Assembly (NCBI GenBank): GCA_037576195.1
Contig: CM075101.1
Coordinates: 25,110,001 to 25,174,000, forward strand
Origin: Phytoseiulus persimilis
Taxonomy: Eukaryota; Arthropoda; Arachnida; Mesostigmata; Phytoseiidae
Length of the DNA: 64,000 nucleotides
Direction: 5' to 3'
The position numbers and the translations under genes were made by a program. A model generated the notes under the pieces. It saw only the letters and a program-made list of their open reading frames with translations. It had not been told where the DNA came from and searched no databases. Shown piece after piece: positions 47,777-60,800 of this stretch (positions are counted from its first letter, which is position 1; each line of letters opens with the position of its first letter).

Positions 47777-50700
47777 TTATTTTTTTACTTTCTGGTGTTT
47801 CCTCTGAGGCTTTTTGTTCTTTGTACAGCGCGTGCAGAACCATTGGACATCCTCGGACGGTGGCTCATCGATACCAACGCATTCCCAGTGGTACCAATCG
47901 TCACATTGATCGCATCTGAAATAAAGTCAATGTGAGGAATCCCTTTCGCGCGGAACGGATGGAATCGATTCAGTCTGGCGAATTGCTCCAATGCATCACT
48001 CGAACTCGATCCTCAGATCACAGGTTTTCAGTGAAAAATTTTGCCGCCACAGCCGAGGAACGATACTCGAGAGAACCGATGCGAAACCGCTGACGAAAGC
48101 ACAACTCACCCAATCATAGGACTTCCGTCGTCGGGTTTTGCACAAGCTGGACAAATCCAGATTTTGTTACCGTCTTCGTCTATGGTCGTTCCGACGGTAA
48201 CAACCTCGACTTGAGCTCCTTTCGAGTCCTTTTTCTCCTTGGATTTCTTCTCCTTCTCCTCTTTTTTAATTGCCTTGTTGGGTTTCTTCTTATCCTTCTT
48301 CGATGGCGGAGCCGGTATGGGTGTTATTGTAATTTCCGGGCGAACTGGTGTGACCGGTAACGGCGTCAACACCTGAGAGAGACGAGAGAGTTGAATTAGG
48401 TCAGGAGTGCTCCGCAGTGTTGGATAGCAGGAGCGTTTCTTCTCGGTGCGTTGGCGTACAAACCTTCGGATTCACTTTCGATGAGGGGGTGTTTTTCTCC
48501 TTCTTATTGCTTGTTGGCTTCTTGGGCTCCTTGATGCGCAGTGCTTTGGAAGTTGGAGGAGAACTCATCTTGACAGGAGACAGATCATCACTGTCGGAGT
48601 CAACTTCGTTTGCCATCGCCTTCAGGATTGAGTTCTTCTGCAGAGAGGAAATAGGAATTAGCCGGTTTCATACGAGCGAGAGAATCAATGAGGAACTGGG
48701 TCCCCGTAGAAAGACTGTGGAGCAGAATCAGCACAGCCTTGCCCAATTGCTTATAGTTGCTCAGACTGACCTTCTCCTTCTCTTTCTCTTTTTCTTTGGG
48801 CGTAATAGTGGTACTGATCAGTGGTGTTGGCGCGAAAAGCTGCTCTGTGAGTGAAGATGCCGAACTCAGCTTGAGAGTGAGCTTGGGAACTTCCTTCTTC
48901 TTCGATTTGTCCTTTTTCTCTTTCCGCTCTTTTTTCTTATCTTTCTTCTTGGACTTATCTTCCACCTCGATAGGAGGCATTCCTGGCAAAGAGAGAAGGG
49001 ATAATCAGTTGATTGATACCTCTTTACGGATTCCCGAATGGCCGGAATCACAGCGTGACATACCCTTACGCTCGGCGAGAGTTTTTACAGTGAGAGTGCT
49101 CGTGATCGGTGGCGGTGGAGGCGGGGTGGGAGTTGGCGGCTTTGGTGGAATGGGCGTTATAGTCACTGAGGGCGTGAGGAACGAACTCGAGTCTTCGTTG
49201 GTGGGCTGATCCGGCATCTGACGAACCAACTCCACTAGCGGACTCGCCTTCACTACGTTCTCCTTTCGCGCCCCGCTGGTCGGAATTTTCTTCTCGTGAA
49301 CCTCTTCTTCGTCCGTGGGGGTTTTCGGTCGATCCGAGAAGTCGGCTGAATCCCGAGAAGCAGAAATCCTTAGTCACATGGACCCCGATATCAACGTTGG
49401 TCCCGCGACCACAGAAAACATAGTCGGAGCTCGCACAACATCTTACCGTTAGATTTTGCATCCGCATCTGAACGAGCATCACTATCGCTGAGGTAATCGT
49501 AAAAGTCATCAACCTGGAGCTTCTTCCTCGCTCGATCTTCATGCGCGTCTTCAGCTATGCTCTTCCGCGCGTTTTCTATGACGGATGTGATGGCGTCATC
49601 GATGCCACGGAGAAGCTTTGCATCTTTGCTCATGCTGGGTTCCTCACTGACGCAATTTTCATCCACTCGAAGTTTAACCGAACCCTGACTCTCGTTGTCG
49701 GATATCAGCGCTGGCTCTGGATGCGAGGCTTCGACCATGCTTTCTAATTTCACTTTCGGTACTGTCTTCGGACTGCTATTCTTTTCTTCGGCTGGCGCCA
49801 AACGCGGAGCTTTGGCAGCCTGTGGAAAAAGCCGAAGTCAATTTCCCCGAGCCCGATGACCGATGACTTCGCTATATTTCTCGACGACGTATCTTGGGGT
49901 TCGTTGCATCGTCATGGATGCGCAACACACCTTTGGCGATCGCCCTCCAGGACTTTTGCGCTTCCTGCCTCTCTTCGGCTCTTTAGTTTTCTTCTCCTTG
50001 ACGGGTTTCTCGATTTTGATGGATGTAACTAGGGGGGCACCATTAACCTTCTCGTCGAAGAATTTGTCGGCTTTCGACTCTGCTGTTTTTGCTGAAAGGA
50101 TGAATAGGGGAGTCTGAGCGCCGATCTGACTAGCGACCCGCGGAGGCTCTGCTCGATCAACTCCATGCATGGGAGAAACGGAGACGTTTATTACCTTTCC
50201 TCTTCTTCTTCGCAGTCTTGCTGAGTTGTCCCTCTTCAGAGCTGTCCTCGTCGGAGTGCGGATCAAGCAGGAGCTTGGAAGGTTGGCAAGGATCCGGAAG
50301 TTTACCATCACGAATCGCGGACAAAAATCCTGAGGGAGTCATCAAAACTGCGCCCACTTCCCGCATCGGAGTTCCCTCTTCGGCTGGGACCTGGCGGATA
50401 GAATGCGCTCAAGTTAGTTCCTGTTCGATTTGAACAGGACATGAAAACTGCTGGAGAAAACGCATGTCAGCCTCGTGCCACAACTCACAGGGTCTCCAAT
50501 GTTGACGAGAGATTCATGGCCCTGAAAAACGAAGGTTCGAATCGAGCATTCGAATGAAGCATGCTAAAGGATTCGTCTAACAACGTTCGATCTCCGAGGA
50601 GTATCGTCTCCGAGTCCATCAAACAAACCTTGGCCCTTTTGTTGATCGTGAGCTTTATCGAGGGCCCTTCCTCGGTGCGTCTTATAGTGGTCTCAATCTG

Positions 50701-51409
50701 GAGAGATGATTTGGGTTGTATGTTAGCGAGCCAACTGGCTCGAGTTGAAGCTCTCTGAATTTCTTAGGATTCGCGCCCAATCAAGGCACTCACTTGGGGA
50801 GACGCGGGTGCGACTTGCGAAGAATCGAACGCTTCTATCTCGTGTTCCGGTCGAATGCTTGGTAAATGTGAGTCGATCCATTCAGGCTTCTGTGGGTCTT
50901 GAGTTTTCGGGAAGCACAATAGTGGGGGCTGCTCGATCGGATATAACGGAAGTCTGGAGGAAATCATGGTCGGTATTGAGTTCTCGTCCGAGGAAACGTC
51001 TGAAGGGTCACTGACAGCGGACCGAGGTGGCGCTCTTTCGGGAATAGGAAACCACCGACGTAACAGATCTTCGCGACATCGGTACCCGTTCTGATATCTG
51101 CTGGGATTGATTTCGGGCAACTTACTTTTTTGGGAATGGAAGAGAATCAACATTGAGCATATAGTCAAGAAGTTCCCGCTCCGTGAGACCGAAGTCTCGG
51201 AAGGCGAGAAACACGTCCTCGGTGTTTGACTCGGTGCGGCCTGCGGCATTGGCGTAGCTGGTAGTACATTTAGACAGTTCAATCATGTACTTCTGAAGGA
51301 CATCAACCAGAATGCCGAGCGACGTTTGGCTCACATTGTGCCAACCAATGTTCTGACAAATGTGGCCGACCACAACCTTCAAAACCTCCACCGAGAACGC
51401 TCGGCTCAT
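47777..51409 (-). CDS. TAF3: TFIID subunit TAF3, twelve exons
   Basis: This nuclear TFIID subunit reads H3K4me3 at promoters. Exons: 51409-51126, 51010-50794, 50697-50629, 50521-50489, 50390-50195, 50091-49931, 49819-49447, 49345-49064, 48982-48771, 48637-48464, 48372-48110, 47915-47777. All phases agree, giving 800 residues (human 929). The N-terminus is a bromodomain-associated histone fold (residues 1-95; SYANAAGRTESNTEDVFLAF), the TAF10 partner surface. A short conserved Pro-rich segment follows (FPKTQDPQKPEWIDSHLP). The middle is long, Lys/Glu-rich and probably disordered, with a poly-Pro stretch in exon 8. Residues 739-785 form a PHD finger: CPAC, CDQC, WYHWEC and CTRC supply the zinc ligands, and aromatic residues suit methyl-lysine binding. 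Exon 4 is only 33 bases. It is divergent from ligase III. Confidence 0.95.
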
Positions 51410-52904
51410 ATTAGTCCAAGACCGGTAGGGTCATTTACCGAGGCTCCGATAGAGGCCTTCGTGCGATAAAACTAAACATCGATCTCTAAACGCTAATTTT
51501 CACAACACAGCGATGTCTAACAGAAAACACTATAGCCAAAGCATCAGATGATGATGCGCTGTTGATGTCGAATGATCTTTGTTTGTCAGACTCAATCAGC
51601 GCGGGCGTCTGAGACACACGAGCCTCTCGCCGCCACGCAAGGCGAGGGAGAATTCAATGCCCTCTCTTGGTTCTCCGCTTTGGTGAATTCAGTGTCAAGT
51701 TGCTAGAATGCGATGGACGAGCATCTAGTTAGGTATTCGCGAGCTGTCAGAATGTCAGCAGCAAGATTTCACTCACCATCTGCTTTGGAGTTTCCTGCCT
51801 CGACTGAGGCCTGCCGCGTTTCTTCCTTTCACGGAATAATCAGAGAAGGTTCTCGCCCTAAGTATGACGAGCACCACGCAGGAACATCTCGAGCATCGAT
51901 ACACGTTCCGATCGAGATGGAACGAGCAGCGGATGACGTTCCATCTGGCTCAGGATTCCACCACGCCTCCATAGACTGGAGGAGCATGAAAACCCAGAGA
52001 CTGGGAGCTTCTCACTGATCGAAATCAGCGATCGTGCCTCGCCCAGCAGGAAAAACTGAATGAGATTCAGAACCGCGCGGGACGACATACCCGCGATGAG
52101 CACCTGGAGCGAAAACTTCCTTTTTTTCTGTGAGCGCGCACACTCGAAGTCTCACGTGGAACCAGTTGCAGAAGGTAGTTCGAGCGATCGAAACAGGTCC
52201 CCTCGATTGCTGCTGGGGCGCAGCCGGGGCATAGCTAGTTGAAGTTTTTGTTCGTACCCGAACTTTCCTCGAGAGTGATTCTCGCGCAGCAGCGCCGCCC
52301 TACAGTTCTGGCGGCTGCAGCGGGGAGGGCGCTCGACCCTTTCCGAACGTGTGCCGGGTGAAACAGCTGACGCGGACGAAGCCCAATAGTTCCAATCAAG
52401 AGGAGTCAGGAACTATAACAGTTGAGGCTACCCGATTTCTCCTTACGGTGAGTCTTCTGACAGCTCACATTGGAGCTTCATATTTCGTCTCAAACTCGTC
52501 ATGAGTCTTCTTGCCGGACGCCCAGCGCAGCATGGTGCCCTGGAGCTTCCGATTTGGTGACAGCAAATCGATCCACAGTTAACGGTCGATCAGTGGATCT
52601 TCATTCTCTATGATCCATCCTGGTCGTGTATCTTCATGGGTAAAGGTGTAGCTTTCATCGCTCTCAGAGAGCGCTGGCATTCGAGGTTCTACGCCCGGTG
52701 CAATGAGTCACTTTCCGAACCTGTTGGGCTCTGTCCACTGCTCAGCTCTGTGCGAGACGGACCCATGCGTGTTGCGCTTGCGAGTCAAGTCAGCGAGCAA
52801 GTAGGATTTCAATGAAATCCGCTCCACGGTTCCCCCGTCTGGCTGCTCGACACGGTTGACATTAGATAGACTGGTGATTGAGTACGCAATTTCAGCGATG
52901 AGGA
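51410..52904. promoter_or_regulatory. Divergent TAF3-LIG3 intergenic region
   Basis: This 1.5 kb spacer separates two start codons pointing away from each other. It should hold both promoters. I see no TATA box for TAF3. Short plus-strand frames with ATGs at 51.71 and 52.06 kb could be leader exons for ligase III, but I cannot show it. Confidence 0.4.
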
Positions 52905-52912
52905 TATATAAA
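52905..52912 (+). promoter_or_regulatory. TATA box of DNA ligase III
   Basis: TATATAAA sits 60-67 bases upstream of the ligase ATG. A start site about 30 bases downstream would leave a 5' UTR of about 35 bases. Confidence 0.5.
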
Positions 52913-52971
52913 CTTCGTCCGCGAAGTTTGGTCTCTGTTTCGAAAAACAAAGAGACGATTTCCTCCCACAG

Positions 52972-55900
52972 ATGTCCACCGAGAGTGGCAAAAAGTTCTG
53001 TGTCGAATACGCCGCACGCGGGACAGCTGGTTGCAAGAAATGTAAGACGAAGATCGAGAAGGGACTTCTACGTTTGGGACGGATTGTGCCCAATCCGTTC
53101 TCAGATTCCGGGGGAGAGATGAAGGAATGGTGAGGATCCGGAAATTCGATGAGGTTGACCGAATGGAGTTGCAGTTCAAGCGTCCAGCAACAATTTCTGA
53201 TTGAGAGCTCTTCTCAGGTTCCATGTAGCATGCATTTTCGAAGTCTTCAGTCGTGCGCGGGCTACAACCAAGGTTGTCGAAGAAGCGGAAGATATTGACG
53301 GCTTCTCAGAGCTGAAGATAGAGGACCGGAAGCTTATACTGCTGAAGATCGATGAACTGCAGGAACTTCTCCAGTCCCGAAAAGCCAAAGTGAAACCAAA
53401 GAAAGCAGGTGCCCAGCAGACTCCAAGTCCGCAAACTTCGTCGAAGAAAGCGCCCACCGTTGTGAGTTAGATGACGGAGAATCCATGAGAAGACTTACAA
53501 CTGAGAGCTTCTAACTCTCACTCGCTCCTGGGCACCCCGGAATCCAAACAGACACTCGAGATTATTCTTGATATAACATCCACAGGTGAAGGAAGATGAG
53601 CCCGGGAGTCACAAACCGAGTGAGCCTGATGAAGAATTCGAGAGGAACAAGGACAACGCTTTCAAAGAGTTCAGGCGTCTTTGCGCGAGAGTGAGTCGGA
53701 CTTGTTCAGAAATCTGCCTTCGGATGATCAGAGCCTGTTATCCTATTATGCGCTCCCTAGTCGAGAGCTTGCTTTCTCATCTGACGAGCTCCCAATTCTG
53801 TCTCTCGCGTGCCGATCGGGGACCGCGCTCATCGCCACCGCCTCAATCACACCGTGTCCGTGGCACGGCGAATTCATGCGGAGTGAGATGAGTGGTTTTC
53901 ATCCCCGCAGATTCATGATGAGCCTTCATACAACGAGAAAACGGCAATCGTGAAGGAGTTCCTCAAAACTGGAAAATCTGGGACGAAGTTCGAAGGAGAC
54001 ACTTTCCTTTGGGTCAAATTCCTCCTCCCCATGGTCAACAAGCGCATCTACAACCTGCAGAGCAAACAACTATGCAAACTTTTCGCTCGGTATGAAACTT
54101 ATCCACTATTTATTATCTTCGCTCAATAGAACAGTCGAGGATGATCTGACGCTTCCTCTGCTTCACCTCAGAAGCCAGAGTGAATACTCCTGTTGTCAAC
54201 AGCGCTTTACATGAGAAAATCAATTCTACAGGGTTTTCGGAGGGAATATTCTTGACGCCATGATCAGCCATCTTGAAGCTGGAGATGTTGCAGAGACAAT
54301 CGCCGAATTCCACGAGAGTTCCAAGAAATGCCCCCCTTCGAAAAAGGCAGCTCTTAGCCTGCATCAGGTTGACAGGTCGGTACTGATGCGGCCAGTTTCG
54401 ACCCGCTATCTGGCACCGTGATTCTAGATTATGCGAGCGGTGGCGTCGAAAACTCTCTCGACTCTAAGGAGAGATTCCCATCTCAGTTTGGCTCGACAAG
54501 GAGCCATGTCAGAGTAATCATTCGGAGCGCCGCCAACTTTCCAATCGACTCAGATTTGGTTCCACCATGAGATCGATGAGGGAATCGGTGTTTCACGCTC
54601 GGGAGCCACGAACTTGGTTCGAGACCCCTGGTCACACGCGTGCTGATCCTCTAATTGAAAGCATGACATTTACAGGTTCTTGGAGGAGTTATCTCAAGTT
54701 ACGCGTGAAGACGACCAAATCGAAATTCTCGAGAGAATCGCCAGGAGTTGCACTGCGAACGATTTGAAAATGATTATCAGGTGAGTGGACGGTTTCGATT
54801 GGTATTTTTCGGCCAAAGCTCGACAAATTATCACTGACACCGAGCAGGTCCCATGTCGGGCCCACGATGTATTGGGGAACATTTCTACTTTGAAGGCTCA
54901 TCAAACACGATATAAGGATCAATGCTGGCCCCAAGCACATCCTGGAAGCTCTCAATCCGGCCGCCTACGACGCGTTCCACGCATCGTTGGATCTTCGAGA
55001 AGTCGTTAGAAAAAGCCTCGCGGAAGGTAAGCTGAGATTCCTACGGACTTGATGGAAGCGATGGTCGAATTCGATAACGTGAATGGCAACTCCTTCCAGG
55101 GTTCGAAACCGGGGTTCTCAATGTGGGAATCAGGGTTTGCACGCCAGTGAAACCCATGCTGGCAGAACCGTGTCGATCCGTGGATTTCGCGTTCAAGAGG
55201 TGCCCGAAGGTGAGCAACTTCGAATATTGTTCCTTCCGCCGTGTAAAACGGAGGAAGAGTCGGAGTTTCCACTGAGGAAGGGGGCGGCTGATCGTGTTTC
55301 AAAATTTGTTTTAGGGCGTGTTCACCGAAGTCAAATACGACGGAGAAAGAGTGCAGCTGCATAAGCAAGGGAACCGATTCCTATACTTCTCACGAAGTCT
55401 GAAACCTGTCGTCCATCACAAGGTTATGCTCCATACTTCTCTTTTGAGCGATTCCCCAGAATCGGCATTCTGCTGCAACTCAGGATCAGAGAGAACACGC
55501 CACGAATCATTGAAATTCCATGTCACAGGTTAAGCACTTCGAGGATTACATTCCGAAAGCGTTTCCAAATGGGGACAGCTTGATCATCGATGGGGAGATA
55601 CTCCTTGTGAACACGAAAACCGACGAAATTCTGCCATTCGGTGAGTCGGCTCCTCGCAACTGAGGCGAGAGAATCGTCTCCCTCAAGATCATCCGGTTGA
55701 CGCTGTTCGGAACTTTCTGCTTGTTCGTTGATCTCCTAATTATATCGTCTTCAAGGGACTCTGGGGAAACACAAGAAAGCACAGTTCGAAGAAGCATCGG
55801 TGTGCCTTTTCGTCTTCGATTGTCTTCTGTACAACGGGAAGAGCCTCTTGGACGTGCCTCTGGTTGAAAGACGTGACGTATGAGTTTTCAGTCTAAGCTT

Positions 55901-57502
55901 AGTATTTATTCCTTGAACTTAGTGATGTCAACCAGGTGGAATGCCTCTTATTTATGCATCTGAATATCCTACCGAAACCTTCCCAGATACTGCGATGCAA
56001 CATGAAAGAGATGAAGCATCACGTTATGTTTTCCGAAATGGAAATAGTCAAAAACCCGAGCAGACTTAAGGCTAAAATTGAGGAAGCTATAAATAAAGGC
56101 CTAGAAGGCCTCGTTCTCAAGGACCCCCAGAGCAAATACGAACCAGGTAATCAACTATTGTGCTGTGTCAACTGCCACGAACACGAGGTTGATGTGTTTT
56201 CACTTCCGTCTCTTCTATTTATTCCTGAAATTTCAGGTAAACGTCACTGGATGAAAGTGAAGAAAGACTATCTGCAGGGTGGTGCTATGGCTGACTCAGC
56301 TGATCTCGTTGTTCTGGGTGCATATTTCGGCACGGGGATCAAAGGTGGAAAGATGTCCGTTTTCCTGATGGGATGCTACAACGAAAGAACTCGAAGGTTA
56401 GACCCCACAGAAGGGTTGTTTGGAAGCTGAGATCTATGCATACTGTCAACTTTTTCACGCGAAATTCTCATCGGAGAGTGCTCGGCGTGAATTTTTTCAG
56501 ATGGGTGACGGTAACCAAAGTACATACTGGGCACGACGACAAGACTCTGGAAAGGCTTCAGAAAGAGCTGAAAATGAAAAAAATCGCGAAAAGTTGGGAG
56601 CTCGTGCCTGATTGGCTTGATGTGAAACCTCAGCTGACGCCGGACTTCGTCGCTGTCGAGCCGCTCGAGAGTCAGGTCTGGGAAATCACTGGAGCCGAAT
56701 TCAGCAAGGCTGATGCTCACACCGCGAACGGCATTTCCATTCGGTATGTGCAGCTCGATCCCGGAATTCGCCATCGTTCGGTCTTCAACCCGTCGCCTCA
56801 GGATGTTCACTTCCCTTTCAATGAGCCTGATTTCATTTCAGATTCCCTCGAGTTACGAGAATCCGAGATGACAAACTCCCCAAAGATGCTACTACGCTCG
56901 CTGAGCTCGAGAATCTCTTCAAAACCTCAAAAGAGCAAGTTTTAGTTCTCGATGAAGAAGTCGGTGACCATGATGAAATTGACGACTCAGGAGATGATGC
57001 GGGAGCTAGCCGCTTGAGTGATTTTGACAAAAATGAAAAAGTCAAGAATGAAGAGCGGAAGCCTGTGGTCTCGCGAAAGTCAACAAAACGGAAACTGGTT
57101 CCTAGTGGACATTTAAACGATTCAGACTCGGATTGGTCGGATATCTCCGATCTAATATCCTCCTCCCGAAAGAAAAACAGAACTGAAAGATCCCCAACCG
57201 AAGTCAAAGAGGAAGAATCCGCTGTTGACCAACAATCCGGTTCTCTGGAGGCAATAAGACAGCAAAGGCTCCCCCCATGTGATCTACCGAACGTTTTCAG
57301 CGGAGTCGTCATAGAGGATCTCCCGGGTGATCGCCGAAAGTACGAGAATCTACGCAGATATTTCGTCGCCTACGGTGGAGTGCTCAGCGTCAGTGGAATC
57401 ACGCATCGGATTGGCACGTCAAAGGGCACGTTGAAAGTTGAATGGCTTATCGAATCCGTGAAGCGGAGAAGATTGCTCGATGAGAACCTCTTCTGCAACT
57501 GA
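52972..57502 (+). CDS. LIG3: DNA ligase III, fifteen exons
   Basis: This ATP-dependent ligase serves base-excision and single-strand-break repair with XRCC1. Exons: 52972-53129, 53218-53461, 53586-53690, 53911-54089, 54232-54375, 54676-54780, 54896-55026, 55100-55209, 55315-55422, 55529-55640, 55756-55877, 55987-56146, 56237-56396, 56501-56743, 56842-57502. All phases agree; 913 residues, like nuclear human LIG3. Residues 21-58 form the PARP-type zinc finger (Cys21, Cys24, His55, Cys58). The DNA-binding domain follows. The adenylated lysine is Lys399 in KYDGER; motif IV is GLEGLVLKD and motif V KRHWMKVKKDYL. An acidic, Ser-rich linker leads to a C-terminal BRCT domain (about 826-912), the XRCC1 partner. 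The start lies right at the zinc finger, with an in-frame TAA at 52909, so no mitochondrial leader is present in this model. CTCCCACAG just before the ATG could be an acceptor from an upstream leader exon. Confidence 0.96.
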
Positions 57503-57623
57503 CAGCAGAGCCTATTTATTTAATTCCGTCTTTGAGCAACCAGTCCACTAAGCCTGGAACGCTTGGACAGGTTTTACTCTTCACGCGGGTCGCTTAGGAA
57601 TTTCCATATCCTCTATCATAGTT

Positions 57624-57827
57624 ATGGCTTTGTTCGGTTATAAAGTTTTCCCAAGTAAAACACAACAGGTCTTCGATTACGACCCGAGACTTGCACGCGA
57701 CTTGATTGTCAGAAAGACACCCTTGGATTCCCAAAAAAGAACAAAGCGGCCCCGCTCCATCTATTCCCCGTTAATGAAGCACCAAGAACTCCCGCGAACG
57801 GCGAATAAAAAAACATCTGATCCCTAA
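57624..57827 (+). CDS. Small frame in ligase III 3' region
   Basis: I do not recognise it. An ATG-started 67-residue basic frame (MALFGYKVFPSKTQQ at its start, Lys/Arg-rich later) lies 121 bases after the ligase stop. It contains the only nearby AATAAA (57804-57809) inside its own last codons. It may simply be ligase 3' UTR. No domain, signal peptide or splice site supports it. Confidence 0.15.
   Translation: MALFGYKVFPSKTQQVFDYDPRLARDLIVRKTPLDSQKRTKRPRSIYSPLMKHQELPRTANKKTSDP
57804..57809 (+). terminator. Possible poly(A) signal of LIG3
   Basis: AATAAA about 300 bases after the ligase stop; the nearer sequence offers only variant hexamers. Confidence 0.45.
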
Positions 57828-60800
57828 TTCCATTTCTAAATGAGACGCCCCACACTCAGAGAAGCTCATGATGAAAAGATAGGGAACATGTGTTATACCT
57901 GGTCTATGCTTATGATACCGGAAAATCCTCGAGAGGGCGTTTTTCCTCAGGGAAAAAGTTCCGCTTCCATATGCATAGACCTGGTAGGCAAGGTGAAGAG
58001 GAAATTTCACTGAGCTAGCTAGTCCCGACGTTTCATCGAGTACATTCAAGCATGTGCGTATCCTGTGAGACGGTGAGGTTCGGAACTTTCTAAAGCTGTG
58101 AAACGAGCCATAAAGACTGAGCTGCGGCTCAAAGTCGTATAATTCTCGTGGTGGTTGGGCACAAGGTTCGGTTCAAATGGTGGCGAACTTCTTGAGCACT
58201 CAAACAGCGTTCATGACTCGTGGAAGGAGGGAAGTGGAGAACGAAAAAGAAAAGAACGTTTCGGGGTCGGTATGCTTTTTCAGAAGAAGAGGTGGGGGAG
58301 TAGACGGAGCGCCATTAAGAGAGGAAGGCATTCATCATAAAACATCCTCGAAGCTCGTTCGTTGCAGAGTGCGTCTTGGTATTCTCCCGATTCGCGAACA
58401 TTTAGTTCTTCCACTCCGAGCTCTTCGACCCCGGCAAATTCAAGGTTGGGAACGACCGATGTGTGCTTGCGAGTGCCGCGAAGAACTAAACCCAGAAGGG
58501 CAATAGCGTTTCGATTGCACAGCTGGGGTAGAGGCTGGGTAGGGGTAGAGGTTAAAGTGGGAATAAATGCATTTTTTCCCTTTTACTCCTTTGCTGCCAT
58601 ATCTCGTTGTCGGCGGCCGTAGAGTCAGCGTTCTCGCTCATCCTGCGGCCCTCTCACTTGGCTGCTTTCTGAGTGCTTCACTCACACCAAGGATCACTGG
58701 GAGAATTCATTCAACCTATCCGCCGGTCGACAGCATCCTTTCAGAGTAATGTCTTATCCCCATGTCACAACAATACTCCTGGAGATATCGCTCTGACACG
58801 AGCTGAAGCCTCGGATATTTTTCGATTCCATCGGAAGTGCTGCTAAGAATGCTATGCCTTGGAACAATCAAATCAGGGGACTGACCGCAACTCGAGTAAA
58901 TCTACCGCGAGGCATCGAGTGTAAAACAAGTGAATTGCTGGACAGGCTACTATGATGCCATAGTAAGCAAGAAACCAGGCCAGTGAACACGAGAGCTATT
59001 GGGCACTCCCCTCGAATCTCAGTATGAGCAATCAGTTCCTTTGTCGCCCCTCCTGCGCACAAGCGAACCAACCACAATGTCCGACGGGGATAAAATGACC
59101 GTCGCTTCGACCACGTGGACAATCAGGACGAGGAGGAGAACGAAGAGGAGAGTCAGCAGGAGAATGTAGACGGGAACGACGCTCATAAGGGATCAAAGAG
59201 CGCAAGAACGGAGGCGAAAGACAAGACCAAGAGAAACACTCAAGCTGATTTCATTTCGTTGAGGCCGGGTCTGGGTTGAACATTCCCCCGGTGGACTGAC
59301 TGGTGTGCTCACCAGAGTGCCTTGGTGACGTCGCCCTTTTCTTGAGCTCGTTCAGCGATGATTACTACCCCCGAGCAAGCATTCAAATAGAAGAACGGAA
59401 CGAAGAGAGCCTGCAAGTCTGTCATGGAGTGCGGCACTTGATTAAAGTTGAGCGACGCCGTTGTGGCCATCACAATTGATCCGATCATCGACCCTCCAAC
59501 CATACATTTAACCGTCTACCCCGGCGCTGAACCCCGTTACCAGCCGGAGAATCCTTTCGATGTAGTCGTTTCCCTCGATTCGTAATTGTGATTCCCTCAG
59601 AATGGTTCGAAAACAGATGAGGTTACTCGGTTTTTTTCGATGAACGAATCTTCTCGGAGAATAATCGGGGACGCGCCCCAATGGAGTATACGGGAGCCGT
59701 TCATTCAGCTCTTTCCAGATCATCCAGCCGACGTCCCAGGTTGCCCGGAATCCAGGGCGCACGATTGCCTGTGACAATAGCAAGCTTCCCACATTGTTCT
59801 CAGTTTTCGATTTCTCTCATCCGCTGAGTCTGTGTGAGCGGAAGCGCGACGATGCGCTGTTTGTCTTGAAATCGACATTCGGGAGGAGGCACCTGACGTG
59901 ATCATCCTGGATAAATCTCCGAGAACTGCTTCTTGAAACTTCCTCTGCCGCTAAAGAACAAGTTTCGAGAGGAGTTCCGGGAACCCTTGCTGAAGTTTCC
60001 GCAAGCGTTTTCATAACGAACAAAACGGGTCGAGTACTTGTTCGATATCATGTTGAGATTACGGGGCCGAATGGCAGTGGCAATAACCTGTCATGAAGGG
60101 AGTGGCCAGCCGTAGATACGGGGAAGTGTTTCATTCCATGGAATTGACCACGACGTGTGTCAAGACCTCCTTACCAGCGTGGCGTAAAACTTCCCGAGAG
60201 TAGTTTTCGGATCTGTGAATCCTGCGCAGGATGTATGGATGTGCAGCTCGAAACCTGGAATAAAATCTCGGAACTTCTGGCACGGTCCATTAGTCGGCGT
60301 CTGTTCACATCATGAGTGTTGCACGCTGGATGATGTCACCGCGCGATAAATCCCATCAGTTAGGAGCAGATATCGAGGCGAAGGCAACCGATGCACTTGA
60401 TTGCAGACGGTCGATCGGTCGCTCGCTCGCTCACCCACGCGTCCAGTAGACGTCGGAGAAGCTTATCCCTAACGAGAAAGGAGCAACATCATCGTCGTGG
60501 TGGTTGTTGTCACCATAATGACCCGGAGAAAAAAAGATGGAAAAGTCTTTTCGATCTCTTGTTCGTTCCTGGGCCTCGGAAGCGTCACCGACGGCTCGTG
60601 CCGCCCCTCAGCAAGCTGCGCACCCTTCTCGGGGAGAGACGTGTACTTTGAATTGCCAAACGAGCTTTTAAGCGCGGACACAGCTGGTCGGAGATTAGCG
60701 CCGAAGCCAGCCAACAATCCAGCCAGTCAGTCAGTCGGCGATCCGGCGAGCAATCCAGTCGCAAGCGCTGCCTTCGGTTCCACCCTGACCGGGCGGTAGT

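Noticed and set aside
55921-55986. Earlier acceptor for ligase III exon 12
   Set aside because: It would insert about 20 residues with no counterpart in ligase III; the CCCAG at 55982-55986 aligns exactly with the family.
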